The notes under the pieces are model-generated. The model searched no databases. It was not told the origin of the DNA and saw nothing but the letters and a program-made list of their open reading frames with translations. The translations under genes and the position numbers were made by a program. DNA of 64,000 nucleotides. Origin: HXMU1420-13 sp965228545 (GTDB taxonomy: Bacteria > Bacteroidota > Rhodothermia > Balneolales > Balneolaceae). The stretch is taken from NCBI GenBank assembly GCA_965228545.1, contig OZ245822.1, positions 1,922,001 to 1,986,000 of the forward strand, given 5' to 3'. This document shows positions 16,713-25,644 of this stretch, in pieces; position 1 is the stretch's first letter, and each line of letters opens with the position of its first letter.

Positions 16713-17183
16713 ATGGACAACAATGATATTTTCCGCCGACTCAGATACACTTTAGGATACAACGATCAGCAAATGGCGGAAGTTTTTGCAGAAACGGGTA
16801 CAGCCATCAACCAAGAGAGTGTTACACTTTGGTTAAAAAAGCATGAAGATCCTCAGTTTCTTGCAATGAGTGATGTAATGATGGCAACCTTCTTAAATGG
16901 TTTGATCAACAAATTACGTGGCAAAAAAGACGGTCCACAACCAGCTCCTGAAAAAACACTCAACAATAATATCATTTTCAGGAAATTGAGGATCGCCTTC
17001 AATCTGCAATCCGATGACATACTTGAACTTTTTTCTTCTATTGATAAAAGTATTAGTGAACACGAACTGAGTGCTTTTTTTAGAAAACCAACCTCATCCA
17101 AATACCGAGAATGCAACGATCAATATTTGCGCTATTTCCTAAGTGGACTACAGAAAAAGTTCCAAGGCTCTAACATAAGCTAA
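16713..17183 (+). CDS. DUF1456 (YehS-like) protein
   Basis: The 156-residue protein contains two copies of a helical unit of about 65 residues: NDIFRRLRYTLGYNDQQMAEVF near the start and NNIIFRKLRIAFNLQSDDILELF in the second half, each followed by a segment ending FLNGLINKL or FLSGLQKKF. This is the pattern of DUF1456 proteins such as E. coli YehS, whose function is unknown. It is small and charged, with no signal peptide, and so is cytoplasmic. It starts about 50 bases after the amidase stop and may share its transcript. Confidence 0.85.
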   Translation: MDNNDIFRRLRYTLGYNDQQMAEVFAETGTAINQESVTLWLKKHEDPQFLAMSDVMMATFLNGLINKLRGKKDGPQPAPEKTLNNNIIFRKLRIAFNLQSDDILELFSSIDKSISEHELSAFFRKPTSSKYRECNDQYLRYFLSGLQKKFQGSNIS

Positions 17184-17298
17184 TTCAATTCCGCCACAAA
17201 CGCACAAAAACACTAATAGTAGCGATCAGAGTTTTTAAAATTCGATCCCAAAATCACTCAACACTAAAAACTCAAAACTCACCACTCATCACTTAAAA

Positions 17299-20200
17299 CT
17301 AATTCTGTTCCTCAGATTCCTCCACTCCTTCACCAACGGTAATCATAGAAAGAGGCACAAACTTGATGAATTGCTGTTTTGCCTGCTCCCAATCATCTAC
17401 AATATATTTAGCCTTGGTTGACCCGGTTTCAGTGGCATAATCACTCATTATGGAATAAAGTTGCTCGAAATCTTTAGTGTTAAGTACACCTTTACCCACA
17501 TACTCTTTGTTGATTTTAGAACCCGGATCTTCAAACATAAACAACACGCCACCGGTCATTCCCGCTCCGATATTGTCTGATGTTTGTCCCAAAATCACAA
17601 CTGTGCCATTTGTCATATATTCGCACGCATGCAGTCCTGTTCCTTCAACTACCGCCGTAGCACCCGAATTACGAACCGCAAATCGATCCCCTGCTTGTCC
17701 GTGCACAAACAAAGTTCCACCGGTTGCACCGTATAACGCACAATTCCCGATAATGGCGTTGTCTTCGGGTTTATATGTTGCCTCTGCAGGAGGAACTATT
17801 ACAGTTTTACCACCACTCATGCTCTTACAAACCGAATCGTTGGCTTCACCAATCAGCTTGATATTCACATCTTTGGTTTGAAAGACTCCGAAACTTTGTC
17901 CAGCACTACCTTTAAATTCCAGGCTTATGGTTTCGGTGTAAGGTTTCAGATCCGATTCCTTTCCATTGATTTTTGCCAGTCGATCTTTGCTAACTCGGCC
18001 TGCTAAGTGCCCGAATAACGTTGCCAATGCCGATCGATCCGTATTAATTATCGGATAGGATCGCTCTATCGATTCATTTTTATCGATAGCTTCCATCAAA
18101 TCGCTGAGTACGGTTGCATTCAGTTCACTAATAGGCTCCGACAAACTTTCCTGCTCCGATTCTTTTTGGTAAGCCGGAGCATCTAAGAAAAATCCAAGAT
18201 CGAGATTCAACTCGTTAATTAATTCGAGATGCTTACCGTTTATAGCTAGCAATTCGGTATCTCCGCAAATTTCCTGAAGAGAAGTTTTGCCTAATTCAGC
18301 AAGAATCTGCCGTACATCTTCGGCAATATACTTGAGTGTTTTTACGATGTGATCTTTATCGCCTTTGTATTTGGCTTTAAACTTTGGGTCGTGCGTTGCT
18401 ATACCGGTTGGACAGGTATTTTTCTCGCAAATTCGTGCCATCACACATCCTTGTGCAATCAGCAATAACTTACCGAAATCGAATTCTTCAGCTCCCAGAA
18501 TACTTGCTAACACAATGTCTTTTCCGGAAGAAAGTCCGCCATCGGTTCGTAAGACCACATGATCGCGCAAATTATTCTCTACCAATGCCTGATGCACTTC
18601 CAGCAAGCCGATCTCCCACGGTAATCCTGCGTGTTTCATGCTTGATAAAGAAGCCGCTCCGGTTCCACCTTCTCCCCCAGAAACCTGAATAGAATCGGCA
18701 CCCGCCTTTGCAACTCCAACCGCAATGGTTCCGATGTTTACTCCGGCAACCAGTTTCACACTGACCTTTCCATTCGGATGGATTTGTTTTAGATCATTGA
18801 TCAATTGCTTCAAATCCTCGATGCTATATATATCATGCAGCGGTGGTGGAGATATTAAATCGAAGCCGGGGTTTGCAAATCGAGCTTTAGCAATATCGGC
18901 ATCTACCTTTAAACCCATCAGCTGTCCGCCCTCGCCGGGCTTTGCTCCCTGACAAACTTTGATCTGAATTTCCTCACCGGAAACTAAATACTCGGCGGTT
19001 ACCCCAAATCTTCCTGAAGCAATTTGTTTTACAGAAGCCCCAACACCTTCTTTAAAGTAGTATGGGTTCTCTCCACCCTCTCCACTATTGCATCGACCTC
19101 CAATCTCTCTCATCGCCAGAAAGATATCGCGTTGCGATTCGGCACTGATTGCACCAAAACTCATAGCGCCTGATCCAAAGGTTTTTAAAATGTGTCCGGC
19201 CTCTTTCACTTCCGAAATATCGATGGATGTAGAAGCCGATTTTGGCTCAAATAAATGCCTGAGCGCTACCGGCTCATCTTCTAAGCCCAGTTTTACATAT
19301 TCATTATATAACGCCCAATCATTGAGTTCTAATCCGGTATCACGCACCAAATCGTGGATCATTTTTGAGCGTGTGTTGGTCATGGAGTGCTTCTCACCCA
19401 TTTTTCCACGTGCATGTTCTTTATACTGGAAACTCTTTATTGGTTTATAGGAATCAATGCTTTCCAAGCCTGAAATATCGGTTCGAGCCAGCACCATTTC
19501 TGCAATTTGATCGAGTTCAAGACCTCCAATCGGACTTTGAATTCCTGGGAAAAATTCTTTGATCACACTCTGGCCCAAACCTAAGGCAGAAAATAATTTA
19601 GCGCTTTGATAACTGCGCACCACAGAAATACCCATTTTTGCCATCACTTTAAGTAAACCATGCTCAAAAGCATGCAAAAGGTTTCTCTCTTTGGTATCAG
19701 CATCCAGGTTTTTAAGTGAACGATGGGCGTCGTTTCGAGCTGCATCTAACGCCAAATAAGGGCATACAGCCTGAGCACCAAATCCGATTAGAGCCGCCGC
19801 ATGATGTGTGCTTTTTACCTCACCCGTATCAACTATAACTGCGGCATTCAGTTTTAAGCCTTCATCATTTAATGAGTTTACCACTTTACGTAGTGTAAGC
19901 AAGCTCGGTAATGGGGTATTATTGGCATCCGCTTGTCTATCACTTAAAATCAGAATGGTATGGCCAGCTCTAACTGCCATTATAGCTTCCTTGCTAATGT
20001 GCTCCAATCTGGATTTAAACCCAACCGAGCCATGGCTGCGATTAAAGGTAGTGTTAATGATGTATGGCACTACACGGTCTAGCTCCGTTTTGTTGGTGAT
20101 GCAGCTGAAGATAAACTCCATCTGCTTCAAACTCACAAACGGACTTTTAATTTCATAGGCCGGAGCGGTTGGAATTAATTCTTTAGGCTCAAAAATATTC

Positions 20201-21732
20201 GGCTTTTTGCCTAGATAAACAGTGAGGTCGGTAACTACTTTTTCGCGCAAGTAATCCAACGGAGGATTGGTGACCTGAGAGAAATTCTGGAAGAAGAAAT
20301 CAAAAAACGAACGTGGTTCGGTAGACAACACCGCCAATCGTGCGGTATCTCCCATCGATCCGATTGGCTCTTTTCCGGTTTCTGCCATCGGATAGATGAT
20401 CTTATTCAGTTCCTCATCGGTATACGTAAAAAAGGGTTTTAAATGAGAAAAGGTCTCGTTGATGGCACCTACTTTTTCAGGAATTACCTTCACCCGTGGA
20501 TTAAATGGGGCATCGTAATTCTCTTTCGAGTGGCTTGGATCCCTAAATAAAACGTCACCACTTGCTAAATCTAGGGTTACCCCACGCCCGGCATATAGCG
20601 TTCCTTTTGCTTCCACCTTGGCTTCATCTAAGCCAAATGTTCCGGCTTCGCTCGATAAGTAGAAATGATCTTTGGTGCGAGCCCATCTGCAAGGTCGAAA
20701 ACCATTTCTATCCAATCGCGCCCCAATCGTATATCCATTTGCGTAAGTGATAAGTGCCGGACCATCCCACGGTTCCATTGCGCGACTCCAGAATTTATAA
20801 AACTTATTTCCCTCGGTTGCCGGAGGCATACAAATCGCTAAAATATCTTCTACATTTGGTATGGATGAACGATATCGCAACGACTCTACCATTTCGTTCA
20901 AACTTCCGGAGTCACTTATATTTTCGCGGGTAAGAATCTCATTGCGCTCGGCACCAATCATCTTTTCACGTGATTTGGCCCACGAACGATTACCGGCAAT
21001 CGTATTGATCTCGCCATTGTGACCAATCAAACGGAAAGGTTGAGCTTTATCCCATGAAGTAGTGGTGTTGGTACTAAAACGGCGATGAAATAAACAAAAG
21101 CGAGTGGTGTACGCCGGGTTTTTCAAATCAAGATAAAATTCTTCCAGCGCATACGATTGTGTGAGCGCTTTATAAACAATAGTTTTGGCAGATAACGAAG
21201 TAAAAAACAGCGTTTCAGCCAAATCGGTATTATATAACTTCGATTTGGTAAGCTGCTTGGCCGTGTATAAACGCTTATCAAAAGAAAGCATGGTTTTAGC
21301 ACGTTCGGGGCGCTTTATAAATACTTGCACAATTACAGGTACAGATTGTGCGGCACTTTCGCCAAGAACCTTTTTGTTTACCGGTACATCTCGGTATTCG
21401 AGAACATCCAACCCAAAGAGTGAAAAGGTAGATTCAAAAATCTTAAGCGCTTTAAGCCTGCGAGCTTTGTCGCGTGTTAGAAATAAAGTGGCAACCGCAA
21501 CAGTATCAGCTTCATAGCCGAGCATATCAAAAGGAATGTCGGTCATAATTCCTGCGCCATCGCCGGTAAGTCCATCGGCGGCGCATGCGCCACGGTGCTC
21601 CACACAGCGCAAAGCATGTAATCCTTCTAATAAATGTTGATTGCTATATTCTTGATTGCGGCTGGCAACAAACCCAACGCCACAGGCAGACTTTTCGGGT
21701 CCGCTATAGCTTAACTTTTTATTGCTAATCAT
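17299..21732 (-). CDS. gltB: Glutamate synthase large subunit (GOGAT alpha)
   Basis: The enzyme makes glutamate from glutamine and 2-oxoglutarate. The 1477-residue protein has the class II amidotransferase domain with the nucleophile Cys at residue 17 (SACGVGF), normally exposed by removal of a propeptide, then the central and FMN/synthase domains (FGSGAMSFGAIS, GGEGGTGAA), the cysteine cluster CEKNTCPTG of the 3Fe-4S site and the C-terminal beta-helix domain. A longer frame begins at 21825, but the ATG at 21730-21732 gives the usual short propeptide. No gltD lies nearby, so it may work with ferredoxin or with a small subunit encoded elsewhere; sequence alone does not settle this. Confidence 0.93.
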   Translation of the reverse strand: MISNKKLSYSGPEKSACGVGFVASRNQEYSNQHLLEGLHALRCVEHRGACAADGLTGDGAGIMTDIPFDMLGYEADTVAVATLFLTRDKARRLKALKIFESTFSLFGLDVLEYRDVPVNKKVLGESAAQSVPVIVQVFIKRPERAKTMLSFDKRLYTAKQLTKSKLYNTDLAETLFFTSLSAKTIVYKALTQSYALEEFYLDLKNPAYTTRFCLFHRRFSTNTTTSWDKAQPFRLIGHNGEINTIAGNRSWAKSREKMIGAERNEILTRENISDSGSLNEMVESLRYRSSIPNVEDILAICMPPATEGNKFYKFWSRAMEPWDGPALITYANGYTIGARLDRNGFRPCRWARTKDHFYLSSEAGTFGLDEAKVEAKGTLYAGRGVTLDLASGDVLFRDPSHSKENYDAPFNPRVKVIPEKVGAINETFSHLKPFFTYTDEELNKIIYPMAETGKEPIGSMGDTARLAVLSTEPRSFFDFFFQNFSQVTNPPLDYLREKVVTDLTVYLGKKPNIFEPKELIPTAPAYEIKSPFVSLKQMEFIFSCITNKTELDRVVPYIINTTFNRSHGSVGFKSRLEHISKEAIMAVRAGHTILILSDRQADANNTPLPSLLTLRKVVNSLNDEGLKLNAAVIVDTGEVKSTHHAAALIGFGAQAVCPYLALDAARNDAHRSLKNLDADTKERNLLHAFEHGLLKVMAKMGISVVRSYQSAKLFSALGLGQSVIKEFFPGIQSPIGGLELDQIAEMVLARTDISGLESIDSYKPIKSFQYKEHARGKMGEKHSMTNTRSKMIHDLVRDTGLELNDWALYNEYVKLGLEDEPVALRHLFEPKSASTSIDISEVKEAGHILKTFGSGAMSFGAISAESQRDIFLAMREIGGRCNSGEGGENPYYFKEGVGASVKQIASGRFGVTAEYLVSGEEIQIKVCQGAKPGEGGQLMGLKVDADIAKARFANPGFDLISPPPLHDIYSIEDLKQLINDLKQIHPNGKVSVKLVAGVNIGTIAVGVAKAGADSIQVSGGEGGTGAASLSSMKHAGLPWEIGLLEVHQALVENNLRDHVVLRTDGGLSSGKDIVLASILGAEEFDFGKLLLIAQGCVMARICEKNTCPTGIATHDPKFKAKYKGDKDHIVKTLKYIAEDVRQILAELGKTSLQEICGDTELLAINGKHLELINELNLDLGFFLDAPAYQKESEQESLSEPISELNATVLSDLMEAIDKNESIERSYPIINTDRSALATLFGHLAGRVSKDRLAKINGKESDLKPYTETISLEFKGSAGQSFGVFQTKDVNIKLIGEANDSVCKSMSGGKTVIVPPAEATYKPEDNAIIGNCALYGATGGTLFVHGQAGDRFAVRNSGATAVVEGTGLHACEYMTNGTVVILGQTSDNIGAGMTGGVLFMFEDPGSKINKEYVGKGVLNTKDFEQLYSIMSDYATETGSTKAKYIVDDWEQAKQQFIKFVPLSMITVGEGVEESEEQN

Positions 21733-22003
21733 TGCAGTTGACTTCGTTATTTGTGAGTGAGAATCCCCAAAAAGCACAAAAATATGGGGTTTGTCAATGT
21801 TTGACAGAAATGAGTGCTCTATCACCTAACTAAGATTATTAGGCAAAATTGTACTATACAGGCATATTTTTACTTATCAGAAAGCATGGCTTTAGAAAGT
21901 TCAAAATCAGAAAAGCGCTTTCGCGCGCAAACCCATTACTTTAAAAATTAAGGATAGATATAATAATTGCCGAATAAAATAAAATATTAAATTTGTTGGA
22001 ATT

Positions 22004-22762
22004 CTAATCTAAACGAACCGGAATACCGGCAGTTGCCATCGATTTTTTCAGATCTGCAATCTCGATTTCCTTAAAATGAAAAATGCTGGCGGCTAGAACG
22101 GCGTCCGCATTGGAGACAGAAATTGCATCAATACAGTGCTGAATAGTCCCTGCCCCACCGCTGGCAATTACCGGAATGGTTAGTTTCTGATTTACAATGG
22201 AAAGTAATTCTGTATCGAAGCCTGCCTTAGTTCCATCACGATCCATACTAGTGAGCAAAATTTCACCCGCTCCACGTTGCTCCGTTTCATTCATCCACTC
22301 GATAGCATCCAATCCGGTATCTTCCGTACCGCCTTTGATGTACACATTCCAACTACCGTTTGTACGCTTTGCATCTACCGCGGCTACGATGGCTTGCGCC
22401 CCGAAAGCTTCGCTGGCGTCATTAATCAATTGTGGATTTCTCACAATGCTGGAATTCAACGACACTTTATCAGCGCCGGCTTTCAATAGCTCTTCGATTT
22501 CATCCACCGTTTTGATACCACCACCCACTGTGAAAGGAATATTGATTTCTTTTGCAATTCGGGTAACGAGTTCGACCAGCGTTCTTCGTTTTTCAAGTGT
22601 AGCGGTAATGTCCAAAAAAACGAGTTCATCTGCCCCTTCTTCCGAATATCGTCGAGCGAGTTCAACAGGATCTCCGGCATCGCGTAGTCCTTCAAAGTTT
22701 ACCCCTTTTACCGTTCTTCCGTTTTTAATATCGAGGCAGGGAATGATTCGTTTAGTGAGCAT
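22004..22762 (-). CDS. hisF: Imidazole glycerol phosphate synthase cyclase subunit
   Basis: HisF joins PRFAR with ammonia from HisH to give imidazole glycerol phosphate and AICAR, in histidine synthesis. The 252-residue TIM barrel has the catalytic acids D11 (PCLDIKNG) and D130 (AAVDAKR) at the standard places, and the phosphate-binding loops VGGGIK and ASGGAG. The length is normal. No other his gene touches it on this strand; hisE lies about 2.5 kb away on the opposite strand, so the pathway genes are scattered here. Confidence 0.97.
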   Translation of the reverse strand: MLTKRIIPCLDIKNGRTVKGVNFEGLRDAGDPVELARRYSEEGADELVFLDITATLEKRRTLVELVTRIAKEINIPFTVGGGIKTVDEIEELLKAGADKVSLNSSIVRNPQLINDASEAFGAQAIVAAVDAKRTNGSWNVYIKGGTEDTGLDAIEWMNETEQRGAGEILLTSMDRDGTKAGFDTELLSIVNQKLTIPVIASGGAGTIQHCIDAISVSNADAVLAASIFHFKEIEIADLKKSMATAGIPVRLD

Positions 22763-22851
22763 ATTTGTTTAGTTTTTGAGATCGACTAAAGGTACGAGCT
22801 TTTAACCTGAATTAAACTTTGCTTCAGGTACTTTACACAAAAATTAATTGA

Positions 22852-23697
22852 ATGAGTTATTCCATCACTGATTTAACAGTTTCTGCAAAAGAGATCATCA
22901 AACAGGTGTTATATGCTGATGAATCTCAGCTTTTGATTCCTCCAAAACTCGCCGATCAACACTTAGATATTTCAAAACCTCCCACCGAAGATAAATACAT
23001 TGGATTATTTTCAAGTGGCAGTACCGGAAACCCAAAATGTATCTGGAATACCGAAGAACGGCTTTTATTAAATGGTCGTCTCACAGCTAAAACTTTTGGA
23101 GTAAAATCTTCCGACAAGTTACTTATGATGGCTGCTCCATGGCATGTGGCCGGCTTTAGTTGGGCATTAATGGCAGAGCAATTGGGTTGTGAGTACCAAT
23201 TTGTTTCGACTAAAAAAGGTGAAGAAAAGCGCTGGCTGGAAGCCGTAAAGAAACACGAACCTGATTTCCTGATGACTGTTCCGGCAGTTCTCCGAGCACT
23301 TTTTGGGCAAAGATGGTTTGTACCCAATGTGGTTTATGGCGGATATCCCATCCGAAATGAAGACTATGCTTCACTTGCGAAACACTGTTCTACTATGATT
23401 CAAGGCTATGGACAAACCGAAGCTGGCGGGTTAATTTCCTGTTATCATCGATCTGCTAATCAAATCCCTAAACCGGATGAGCATCTGTGTCACGGCACTG
23501 TTATTGACGGTGGCCGATTAACTTGTGATGGAACCATTCATCATCCAAAACCAATCTTACTGCATTCCCCAACTGCATTTACAAACGAAACCTACAATAC
23601 CGGCGACCTTGGTTATTTGGATGAGCACCGTAAAATTCACATTACCCCAGCCAAAGAGCGCGATAACAGTACAACACAAAAAGGAATGGATACATAG
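22852..23697 (+). CDS. Short AMP-forming acyl-CoA synthetase-like protein (MenE-like, C-terminal domain missing)
   Basis: The protein has the adenylate-forming P-loop FSSGSTGNPK, the middle motif YGQTEAGG and the YNTGDLGYLDE motif, in the right order and spacing. Short enzymes of this kind in Bacteroidota are usually o-succinylbenzoate-CoA ligases (MenE) of about 350 residues. At 281 residues this one stops about 15 residues after the YNTGDLG motif, where the C-terminal mobile domain with its catalytic lysine should begin; the last residues (PAKERDNSTTQKGMDT) do not match the usual GRxDD hinge. It may be truncated or frameshifted, or rely on another protein. The gene ends about 80 bases before the tRNA(CAU) gene. 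Confidence 0.65.
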   Translation: MSYSITDLTVSAKEIIKQVLYADESQLLIPPKLADQHLDISKPPTEDKYIGLFSSGSTGNPKCIWNTEERLLLNGRLTAKTFGVKSSDKLLMMAAPWHVAGFSWALMAEQLGCEYQFVSTKKGEEKRWLEAVKKHEPDFLMTVPAVLRALFGQRWFVPNVVYGGYPIRNEDYASLAKHCSTMIQGYGQTEAGGLISCYHRSANQIPKPDEHLCHGTVIDGGRLTCDGTIHHPKPILLHSPTAFTNETYNTGDLGYLDEHRKIHITPAKERDNSTTQKGMDT

Positions 23698-23780
23698 AAA
23701 ACCAATTAACAGTTTTTTTATCAAAGAATGGCTTTCAAAAAGATGTAGAACGCCGTAACTTTGAAGCCTTTGAAAAAAAC

Positions 23781-23854
23781 GGGCCCATAGCTCAGTTGGT
23801 TAGAGCAGTCGACTCATAATCGATTGGTCGGGGGTTCAAGTCCCTCTGGGCCCA
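23781..23854 (+). tRNA. tRNA with anticodon CAU (Ile2 or elongator Met)
   Basis: A complete cloverleaf is visible: acceptor GGGCCCA paired with TGGGCCC, D-arm AGCTCAGTTGGTTAGAGC, anticodon loop CTCATAA and T-arm GGGGGTTCAAGTCCCT, with A as discriminator base. CCA is not encoded. The anticodon stem around CGACTCATAATCG resembles tRNA-Ile with a lysidine-modified CAU, but an elongator Met tRNA cannot be excluded by eye. Confidence 0.93.
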
Positions 23855-23858
23855 CAGG

Positions 23859-23899
23859 ATTGAATATTCAATGTCCAACAAGCAATATTCAATAATCAG
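23859..23899 (+). repeat. Dispersed AT-rich repeat, copy A
   Basis: The sequence has paired ATTGAATATTCA / AATATTCAAT elements around the core CCAACAAGCAATATTCA. Related copies with the core CAACAAGGAATATTCAG lie at 27517-27540 and, inverted, at 29031-29062. This looks like a dispersed REP-like intergenic repeat. Confidence 0.5.
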
Positions 23900-23902
23900 A
23901 TT

Positions 23903-23939
23903 AAAAACCGCATTTATGATATCGTAGATGCGGTTTTTT
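23903..23939 (+). terminator. Intrinsic terminator downstream of tRNA(CAU)
   Basis: Arms AACCGCAT (23906-23913) and ATGCGGTT (23928-23935) make an 8-bp stem followed by a T run. It lies about 50 bases past the tRNA and may end that transcript. The remaining sequence up to the toxin-antitoxin pair holds the direct repeat GGGTACAAA and a hairpin CTCCGT/ACGGAG (24144-24149/24159-24164), but no gene. Confidence 0.7.
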
Positions 23940-24211
23940 GTTTTTTAGACTTGGGTAATCCCTCTCTAAAATATTTTACCAAGTTGTTTCGAGTCTGCAA
24001 TTTCGTCGAAGAAAGGCGACAAAGGGTACAAAGGGTACAAAATTTTGTTGATATTCCTTCCGCTTTTAAACCCTGCCACCGCTGCAGAACTTTAACGGAA
24101 GCTCCACTTATAAAAGATCGTACATTCTAAAATCGGAACAGAGCTCCGTGTTAGCATTACGGAGTGGAACTTCGTACCGTGATAGGAATCTCATTCACTT
24201 TAGCACATATT

Positions 24212-24226
24212 TTGTTATAATAACAA
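24212..24226 (+). promoter_or_regulatory. Palindromic operator over the toxin-antitoxin promoter
   Basis: TTGTTAT-A-ATAACAA is a perfect 15-base palindrome. It contains a TATAAT (24216-24221) that would serve as the -10 element, 24 bases upstream of the antitoxin ATG. Antitoxin-type repressors bind such sites and shut off their own operon, so this is a likely autoregulatory operator. The -35 is weak. Confidence 0.45.
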
Positions 24227-24249
24227 TTATTGACCAAAAAGAGTGAGTT

Positions 24250-24450
24250 ATGAAAGAGATTACACTTAGAGTCCCGGATCAAAAAGTAGAATTTGTATTA
24301 CAATTGATCGAACAACTTGGATTAGAAACCACCGAAGTTGATGAGATTCCGGAAGAGCATAAAGCCATCGTTAGGGAACGGATTCGAACTTCAAAACCAG
24401 AAGATTTGATTCCTTGGGAAGAAGCGCGAAAGCAATTTACTTTTAAGTAG
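24250..24450 (+). CDS. Antitoxin of a type II toxin-antitoxin pair
   Basis: The 66-residue protein begins with a short beta strand (MKEITLRVPDQKVEFVLQLIEQLG) like the ribbon-helix-helix or addiction-module antitoxins and then has an acidic, helical tail (EIPEEHKAIVRERIRTSKPEDLIPWEEARKQF-like region) that would wrap around the toxin. The following ParE/RelE-type gene begins two bases after its stop, the usual antitoxin-first order. It would bind DNA and the toxin. The palindrome upstream fits autoregulation. The family is inferred from size, layout and neighbour more than from a strong motif. Confidence 0.8.
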   Translation: MKEITLRVPDQKVEFVLQLIEQLGLETTEVDEIPEEHKAIVRERIRTSKPEDLIPWEEARKQFTFK

Positions 24451-24451
24451 A

Positions 24452-24751
24452 ATGTCATATTCTACCATCCTTGATCCAAGAGCTCTACTTGATATACAAG
24501 AAGCCATTGATTACTACGAAGATCAAGAACCGGGGCTTGGAGAACGTTTCGAAAGTGCACTAAACCAATCCATTCTAATGTTAGAACAAACTCCTTTTTT
24601 CCAAGTTCGATATGATAACATTCATTGCTTGCCATTAAAGAAATATCCGTACATGATTCACTTTTCGATTGATGAAAACAAACAGCAAATAACAGTTAGG
24701 GCCGTTTTCAATACAGCAAGAGATCCCAAAATCTGGAAAGACAGAAAGTAA
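24452..24751 (+). CDS. ParE/RelE-superfamily toxin
   Basis: The 99-residue protein has the ParE/RelE fold pattern: an N-terminal strand, the helix pair ALLDIQEAIDYYEDQEPGLGERF, then a beta sheet with LKKYPYMIHFSID and the ending VRAVFNTARDPKIW. The spacing of two bases from the antitoxin indicates one operon. ParE toxins poison DNA gyrase and RelE toxins cut mRNA on the ribosome; the sequence does not decide between them. The Tyr/Pro stretch before the last strands and the Arg in the final strand fit either. Confidence 0.88.
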   Translation: MSYSTILDPRALLDIQEAIDYYEDQEPGLGERFESALNQSILMLEQTPFFQVRYDNIHCLPLKKYPYMIHFSIDENKQQITVRAVFNTARDPKIWKDRK

Positions 24752-24790
24752 GATTGTTACTGGTTAAAGCACGAGCTTCATGACTATATA

Positions 24791-25172
24791 ACCCAAACAG
24801 GAACTTAGGAATGAGGCTGATTTAATATTGGCAGATCCATCAGTCGTCGTGCACTCCTCCTTCTGGATGACTTTGTGGGAGATAGATTCTATTTTTTCTC
24901 TAATCACGTTAAATTTTCGACTTCAAACTATATCTCTGGCACTATCGTAACCAAGCAGGGACTTTAGTCCTGCTCCTCGAACACTACCCAAACCGGCAGT
25001 CAGGAATGAGGCTGATATAAAATTGGCAGATCCATCAGTCGTCGTAAACTCCTCCTTCTGGATGACTTTATGGGAGATAGATTATATTTTTTCTCTAATC
25101 ACGTTAAATTTTCGACTTCAAACTATATCTCTGGCACTATCATAACCAAGCAATGAATTTAGTCCTGCTCCT
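24791..25172 (+). repeat. Tandem duplication of a ~195-bp noncoding unit
   Basis: Unit 1 (24791-24985) and unit 2 (24986-25172) align at a constant offset of 195 bases with only scattered differences. Both start ACCCAAAC and end TTAGTCCTGCTCCT. Unit 1 holds a hairpin (GCAGGGACT/AGTCCTGC) near its end that is disrupted in unit 2. No gene is seen between the toxin gene (24751) and hisE (25262). The 510-base interval is otherwise featureless. Confidence 0.85.
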
Positions 25173-25261
25173 AGTATTAACATTGAACAAATACACAATT
25201 CAACATTGCCTTGGCGATTTAAAAGCCCGACCTTTCCCACCGAATTCATCAACCTGTTAGA

Positions 25262-25600
25262 ATGAGCGAAAGAAAATCACTTACTAAAAAAGACTACCAA
25301 TTTTTAAAGGAACTCGAAGAACTGCTATACGAGCGGAAGCATGAAATGCCTAAAGGCTCGTACACCACATCGATGTTTAAAAAGGGCCTGGATAAAATCG
25401 CACAGAAAGTGGGCGAAGAAGCCGTTGAAACTGTAATAGCATCCAAAAACGAAGGCGACAAAGAAACCATTGCCGAAGCTGCCGACCTGCTTTTCCACCT
25501 AATGTTACTCCTCGCCGAAAAAGAAATTCCCCTTCATAAAGTGATCAAATTATTACGCAAACGTCACGACCGCGGTAACCATAAACACATCGGCGAATGA
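25262..25600 (+). CDS. hisE: Phosphoribosyl-ATP pyrophosphatase
   Basis: HisE hydrolyses phosphoribosyl-ATP to phosphoribosyl-AMP, the second step of histidine synthesis. The 112-residue all-helical protein has the MazG-like metal-binding pattern KVGEEAVETVIA and EAADLLFHLMLLL, with a Lys/His-rich C-terminus. It is a stand-alone HisE; in many bacteria it is fused to HisI. The hisF gene is on the opposite strand some 2.5 kb away, so these two do not share a transcript. Confidence 0.93.
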   Translation: MSERKSLTKKDYQFLKELEELLYERKHEMPKGSYTTSMFKKGLDKIAQKVGEEAVETVIASKNEGDKETIAEAADLLFHLMLLLAEKEIPLHKVIKLLRKRHDRGNHKHIGE

Positions 25601-25644
25601 TTAATTCAAAATTTTGAACTTAATATTTAAAATTCGCGAAGCGT

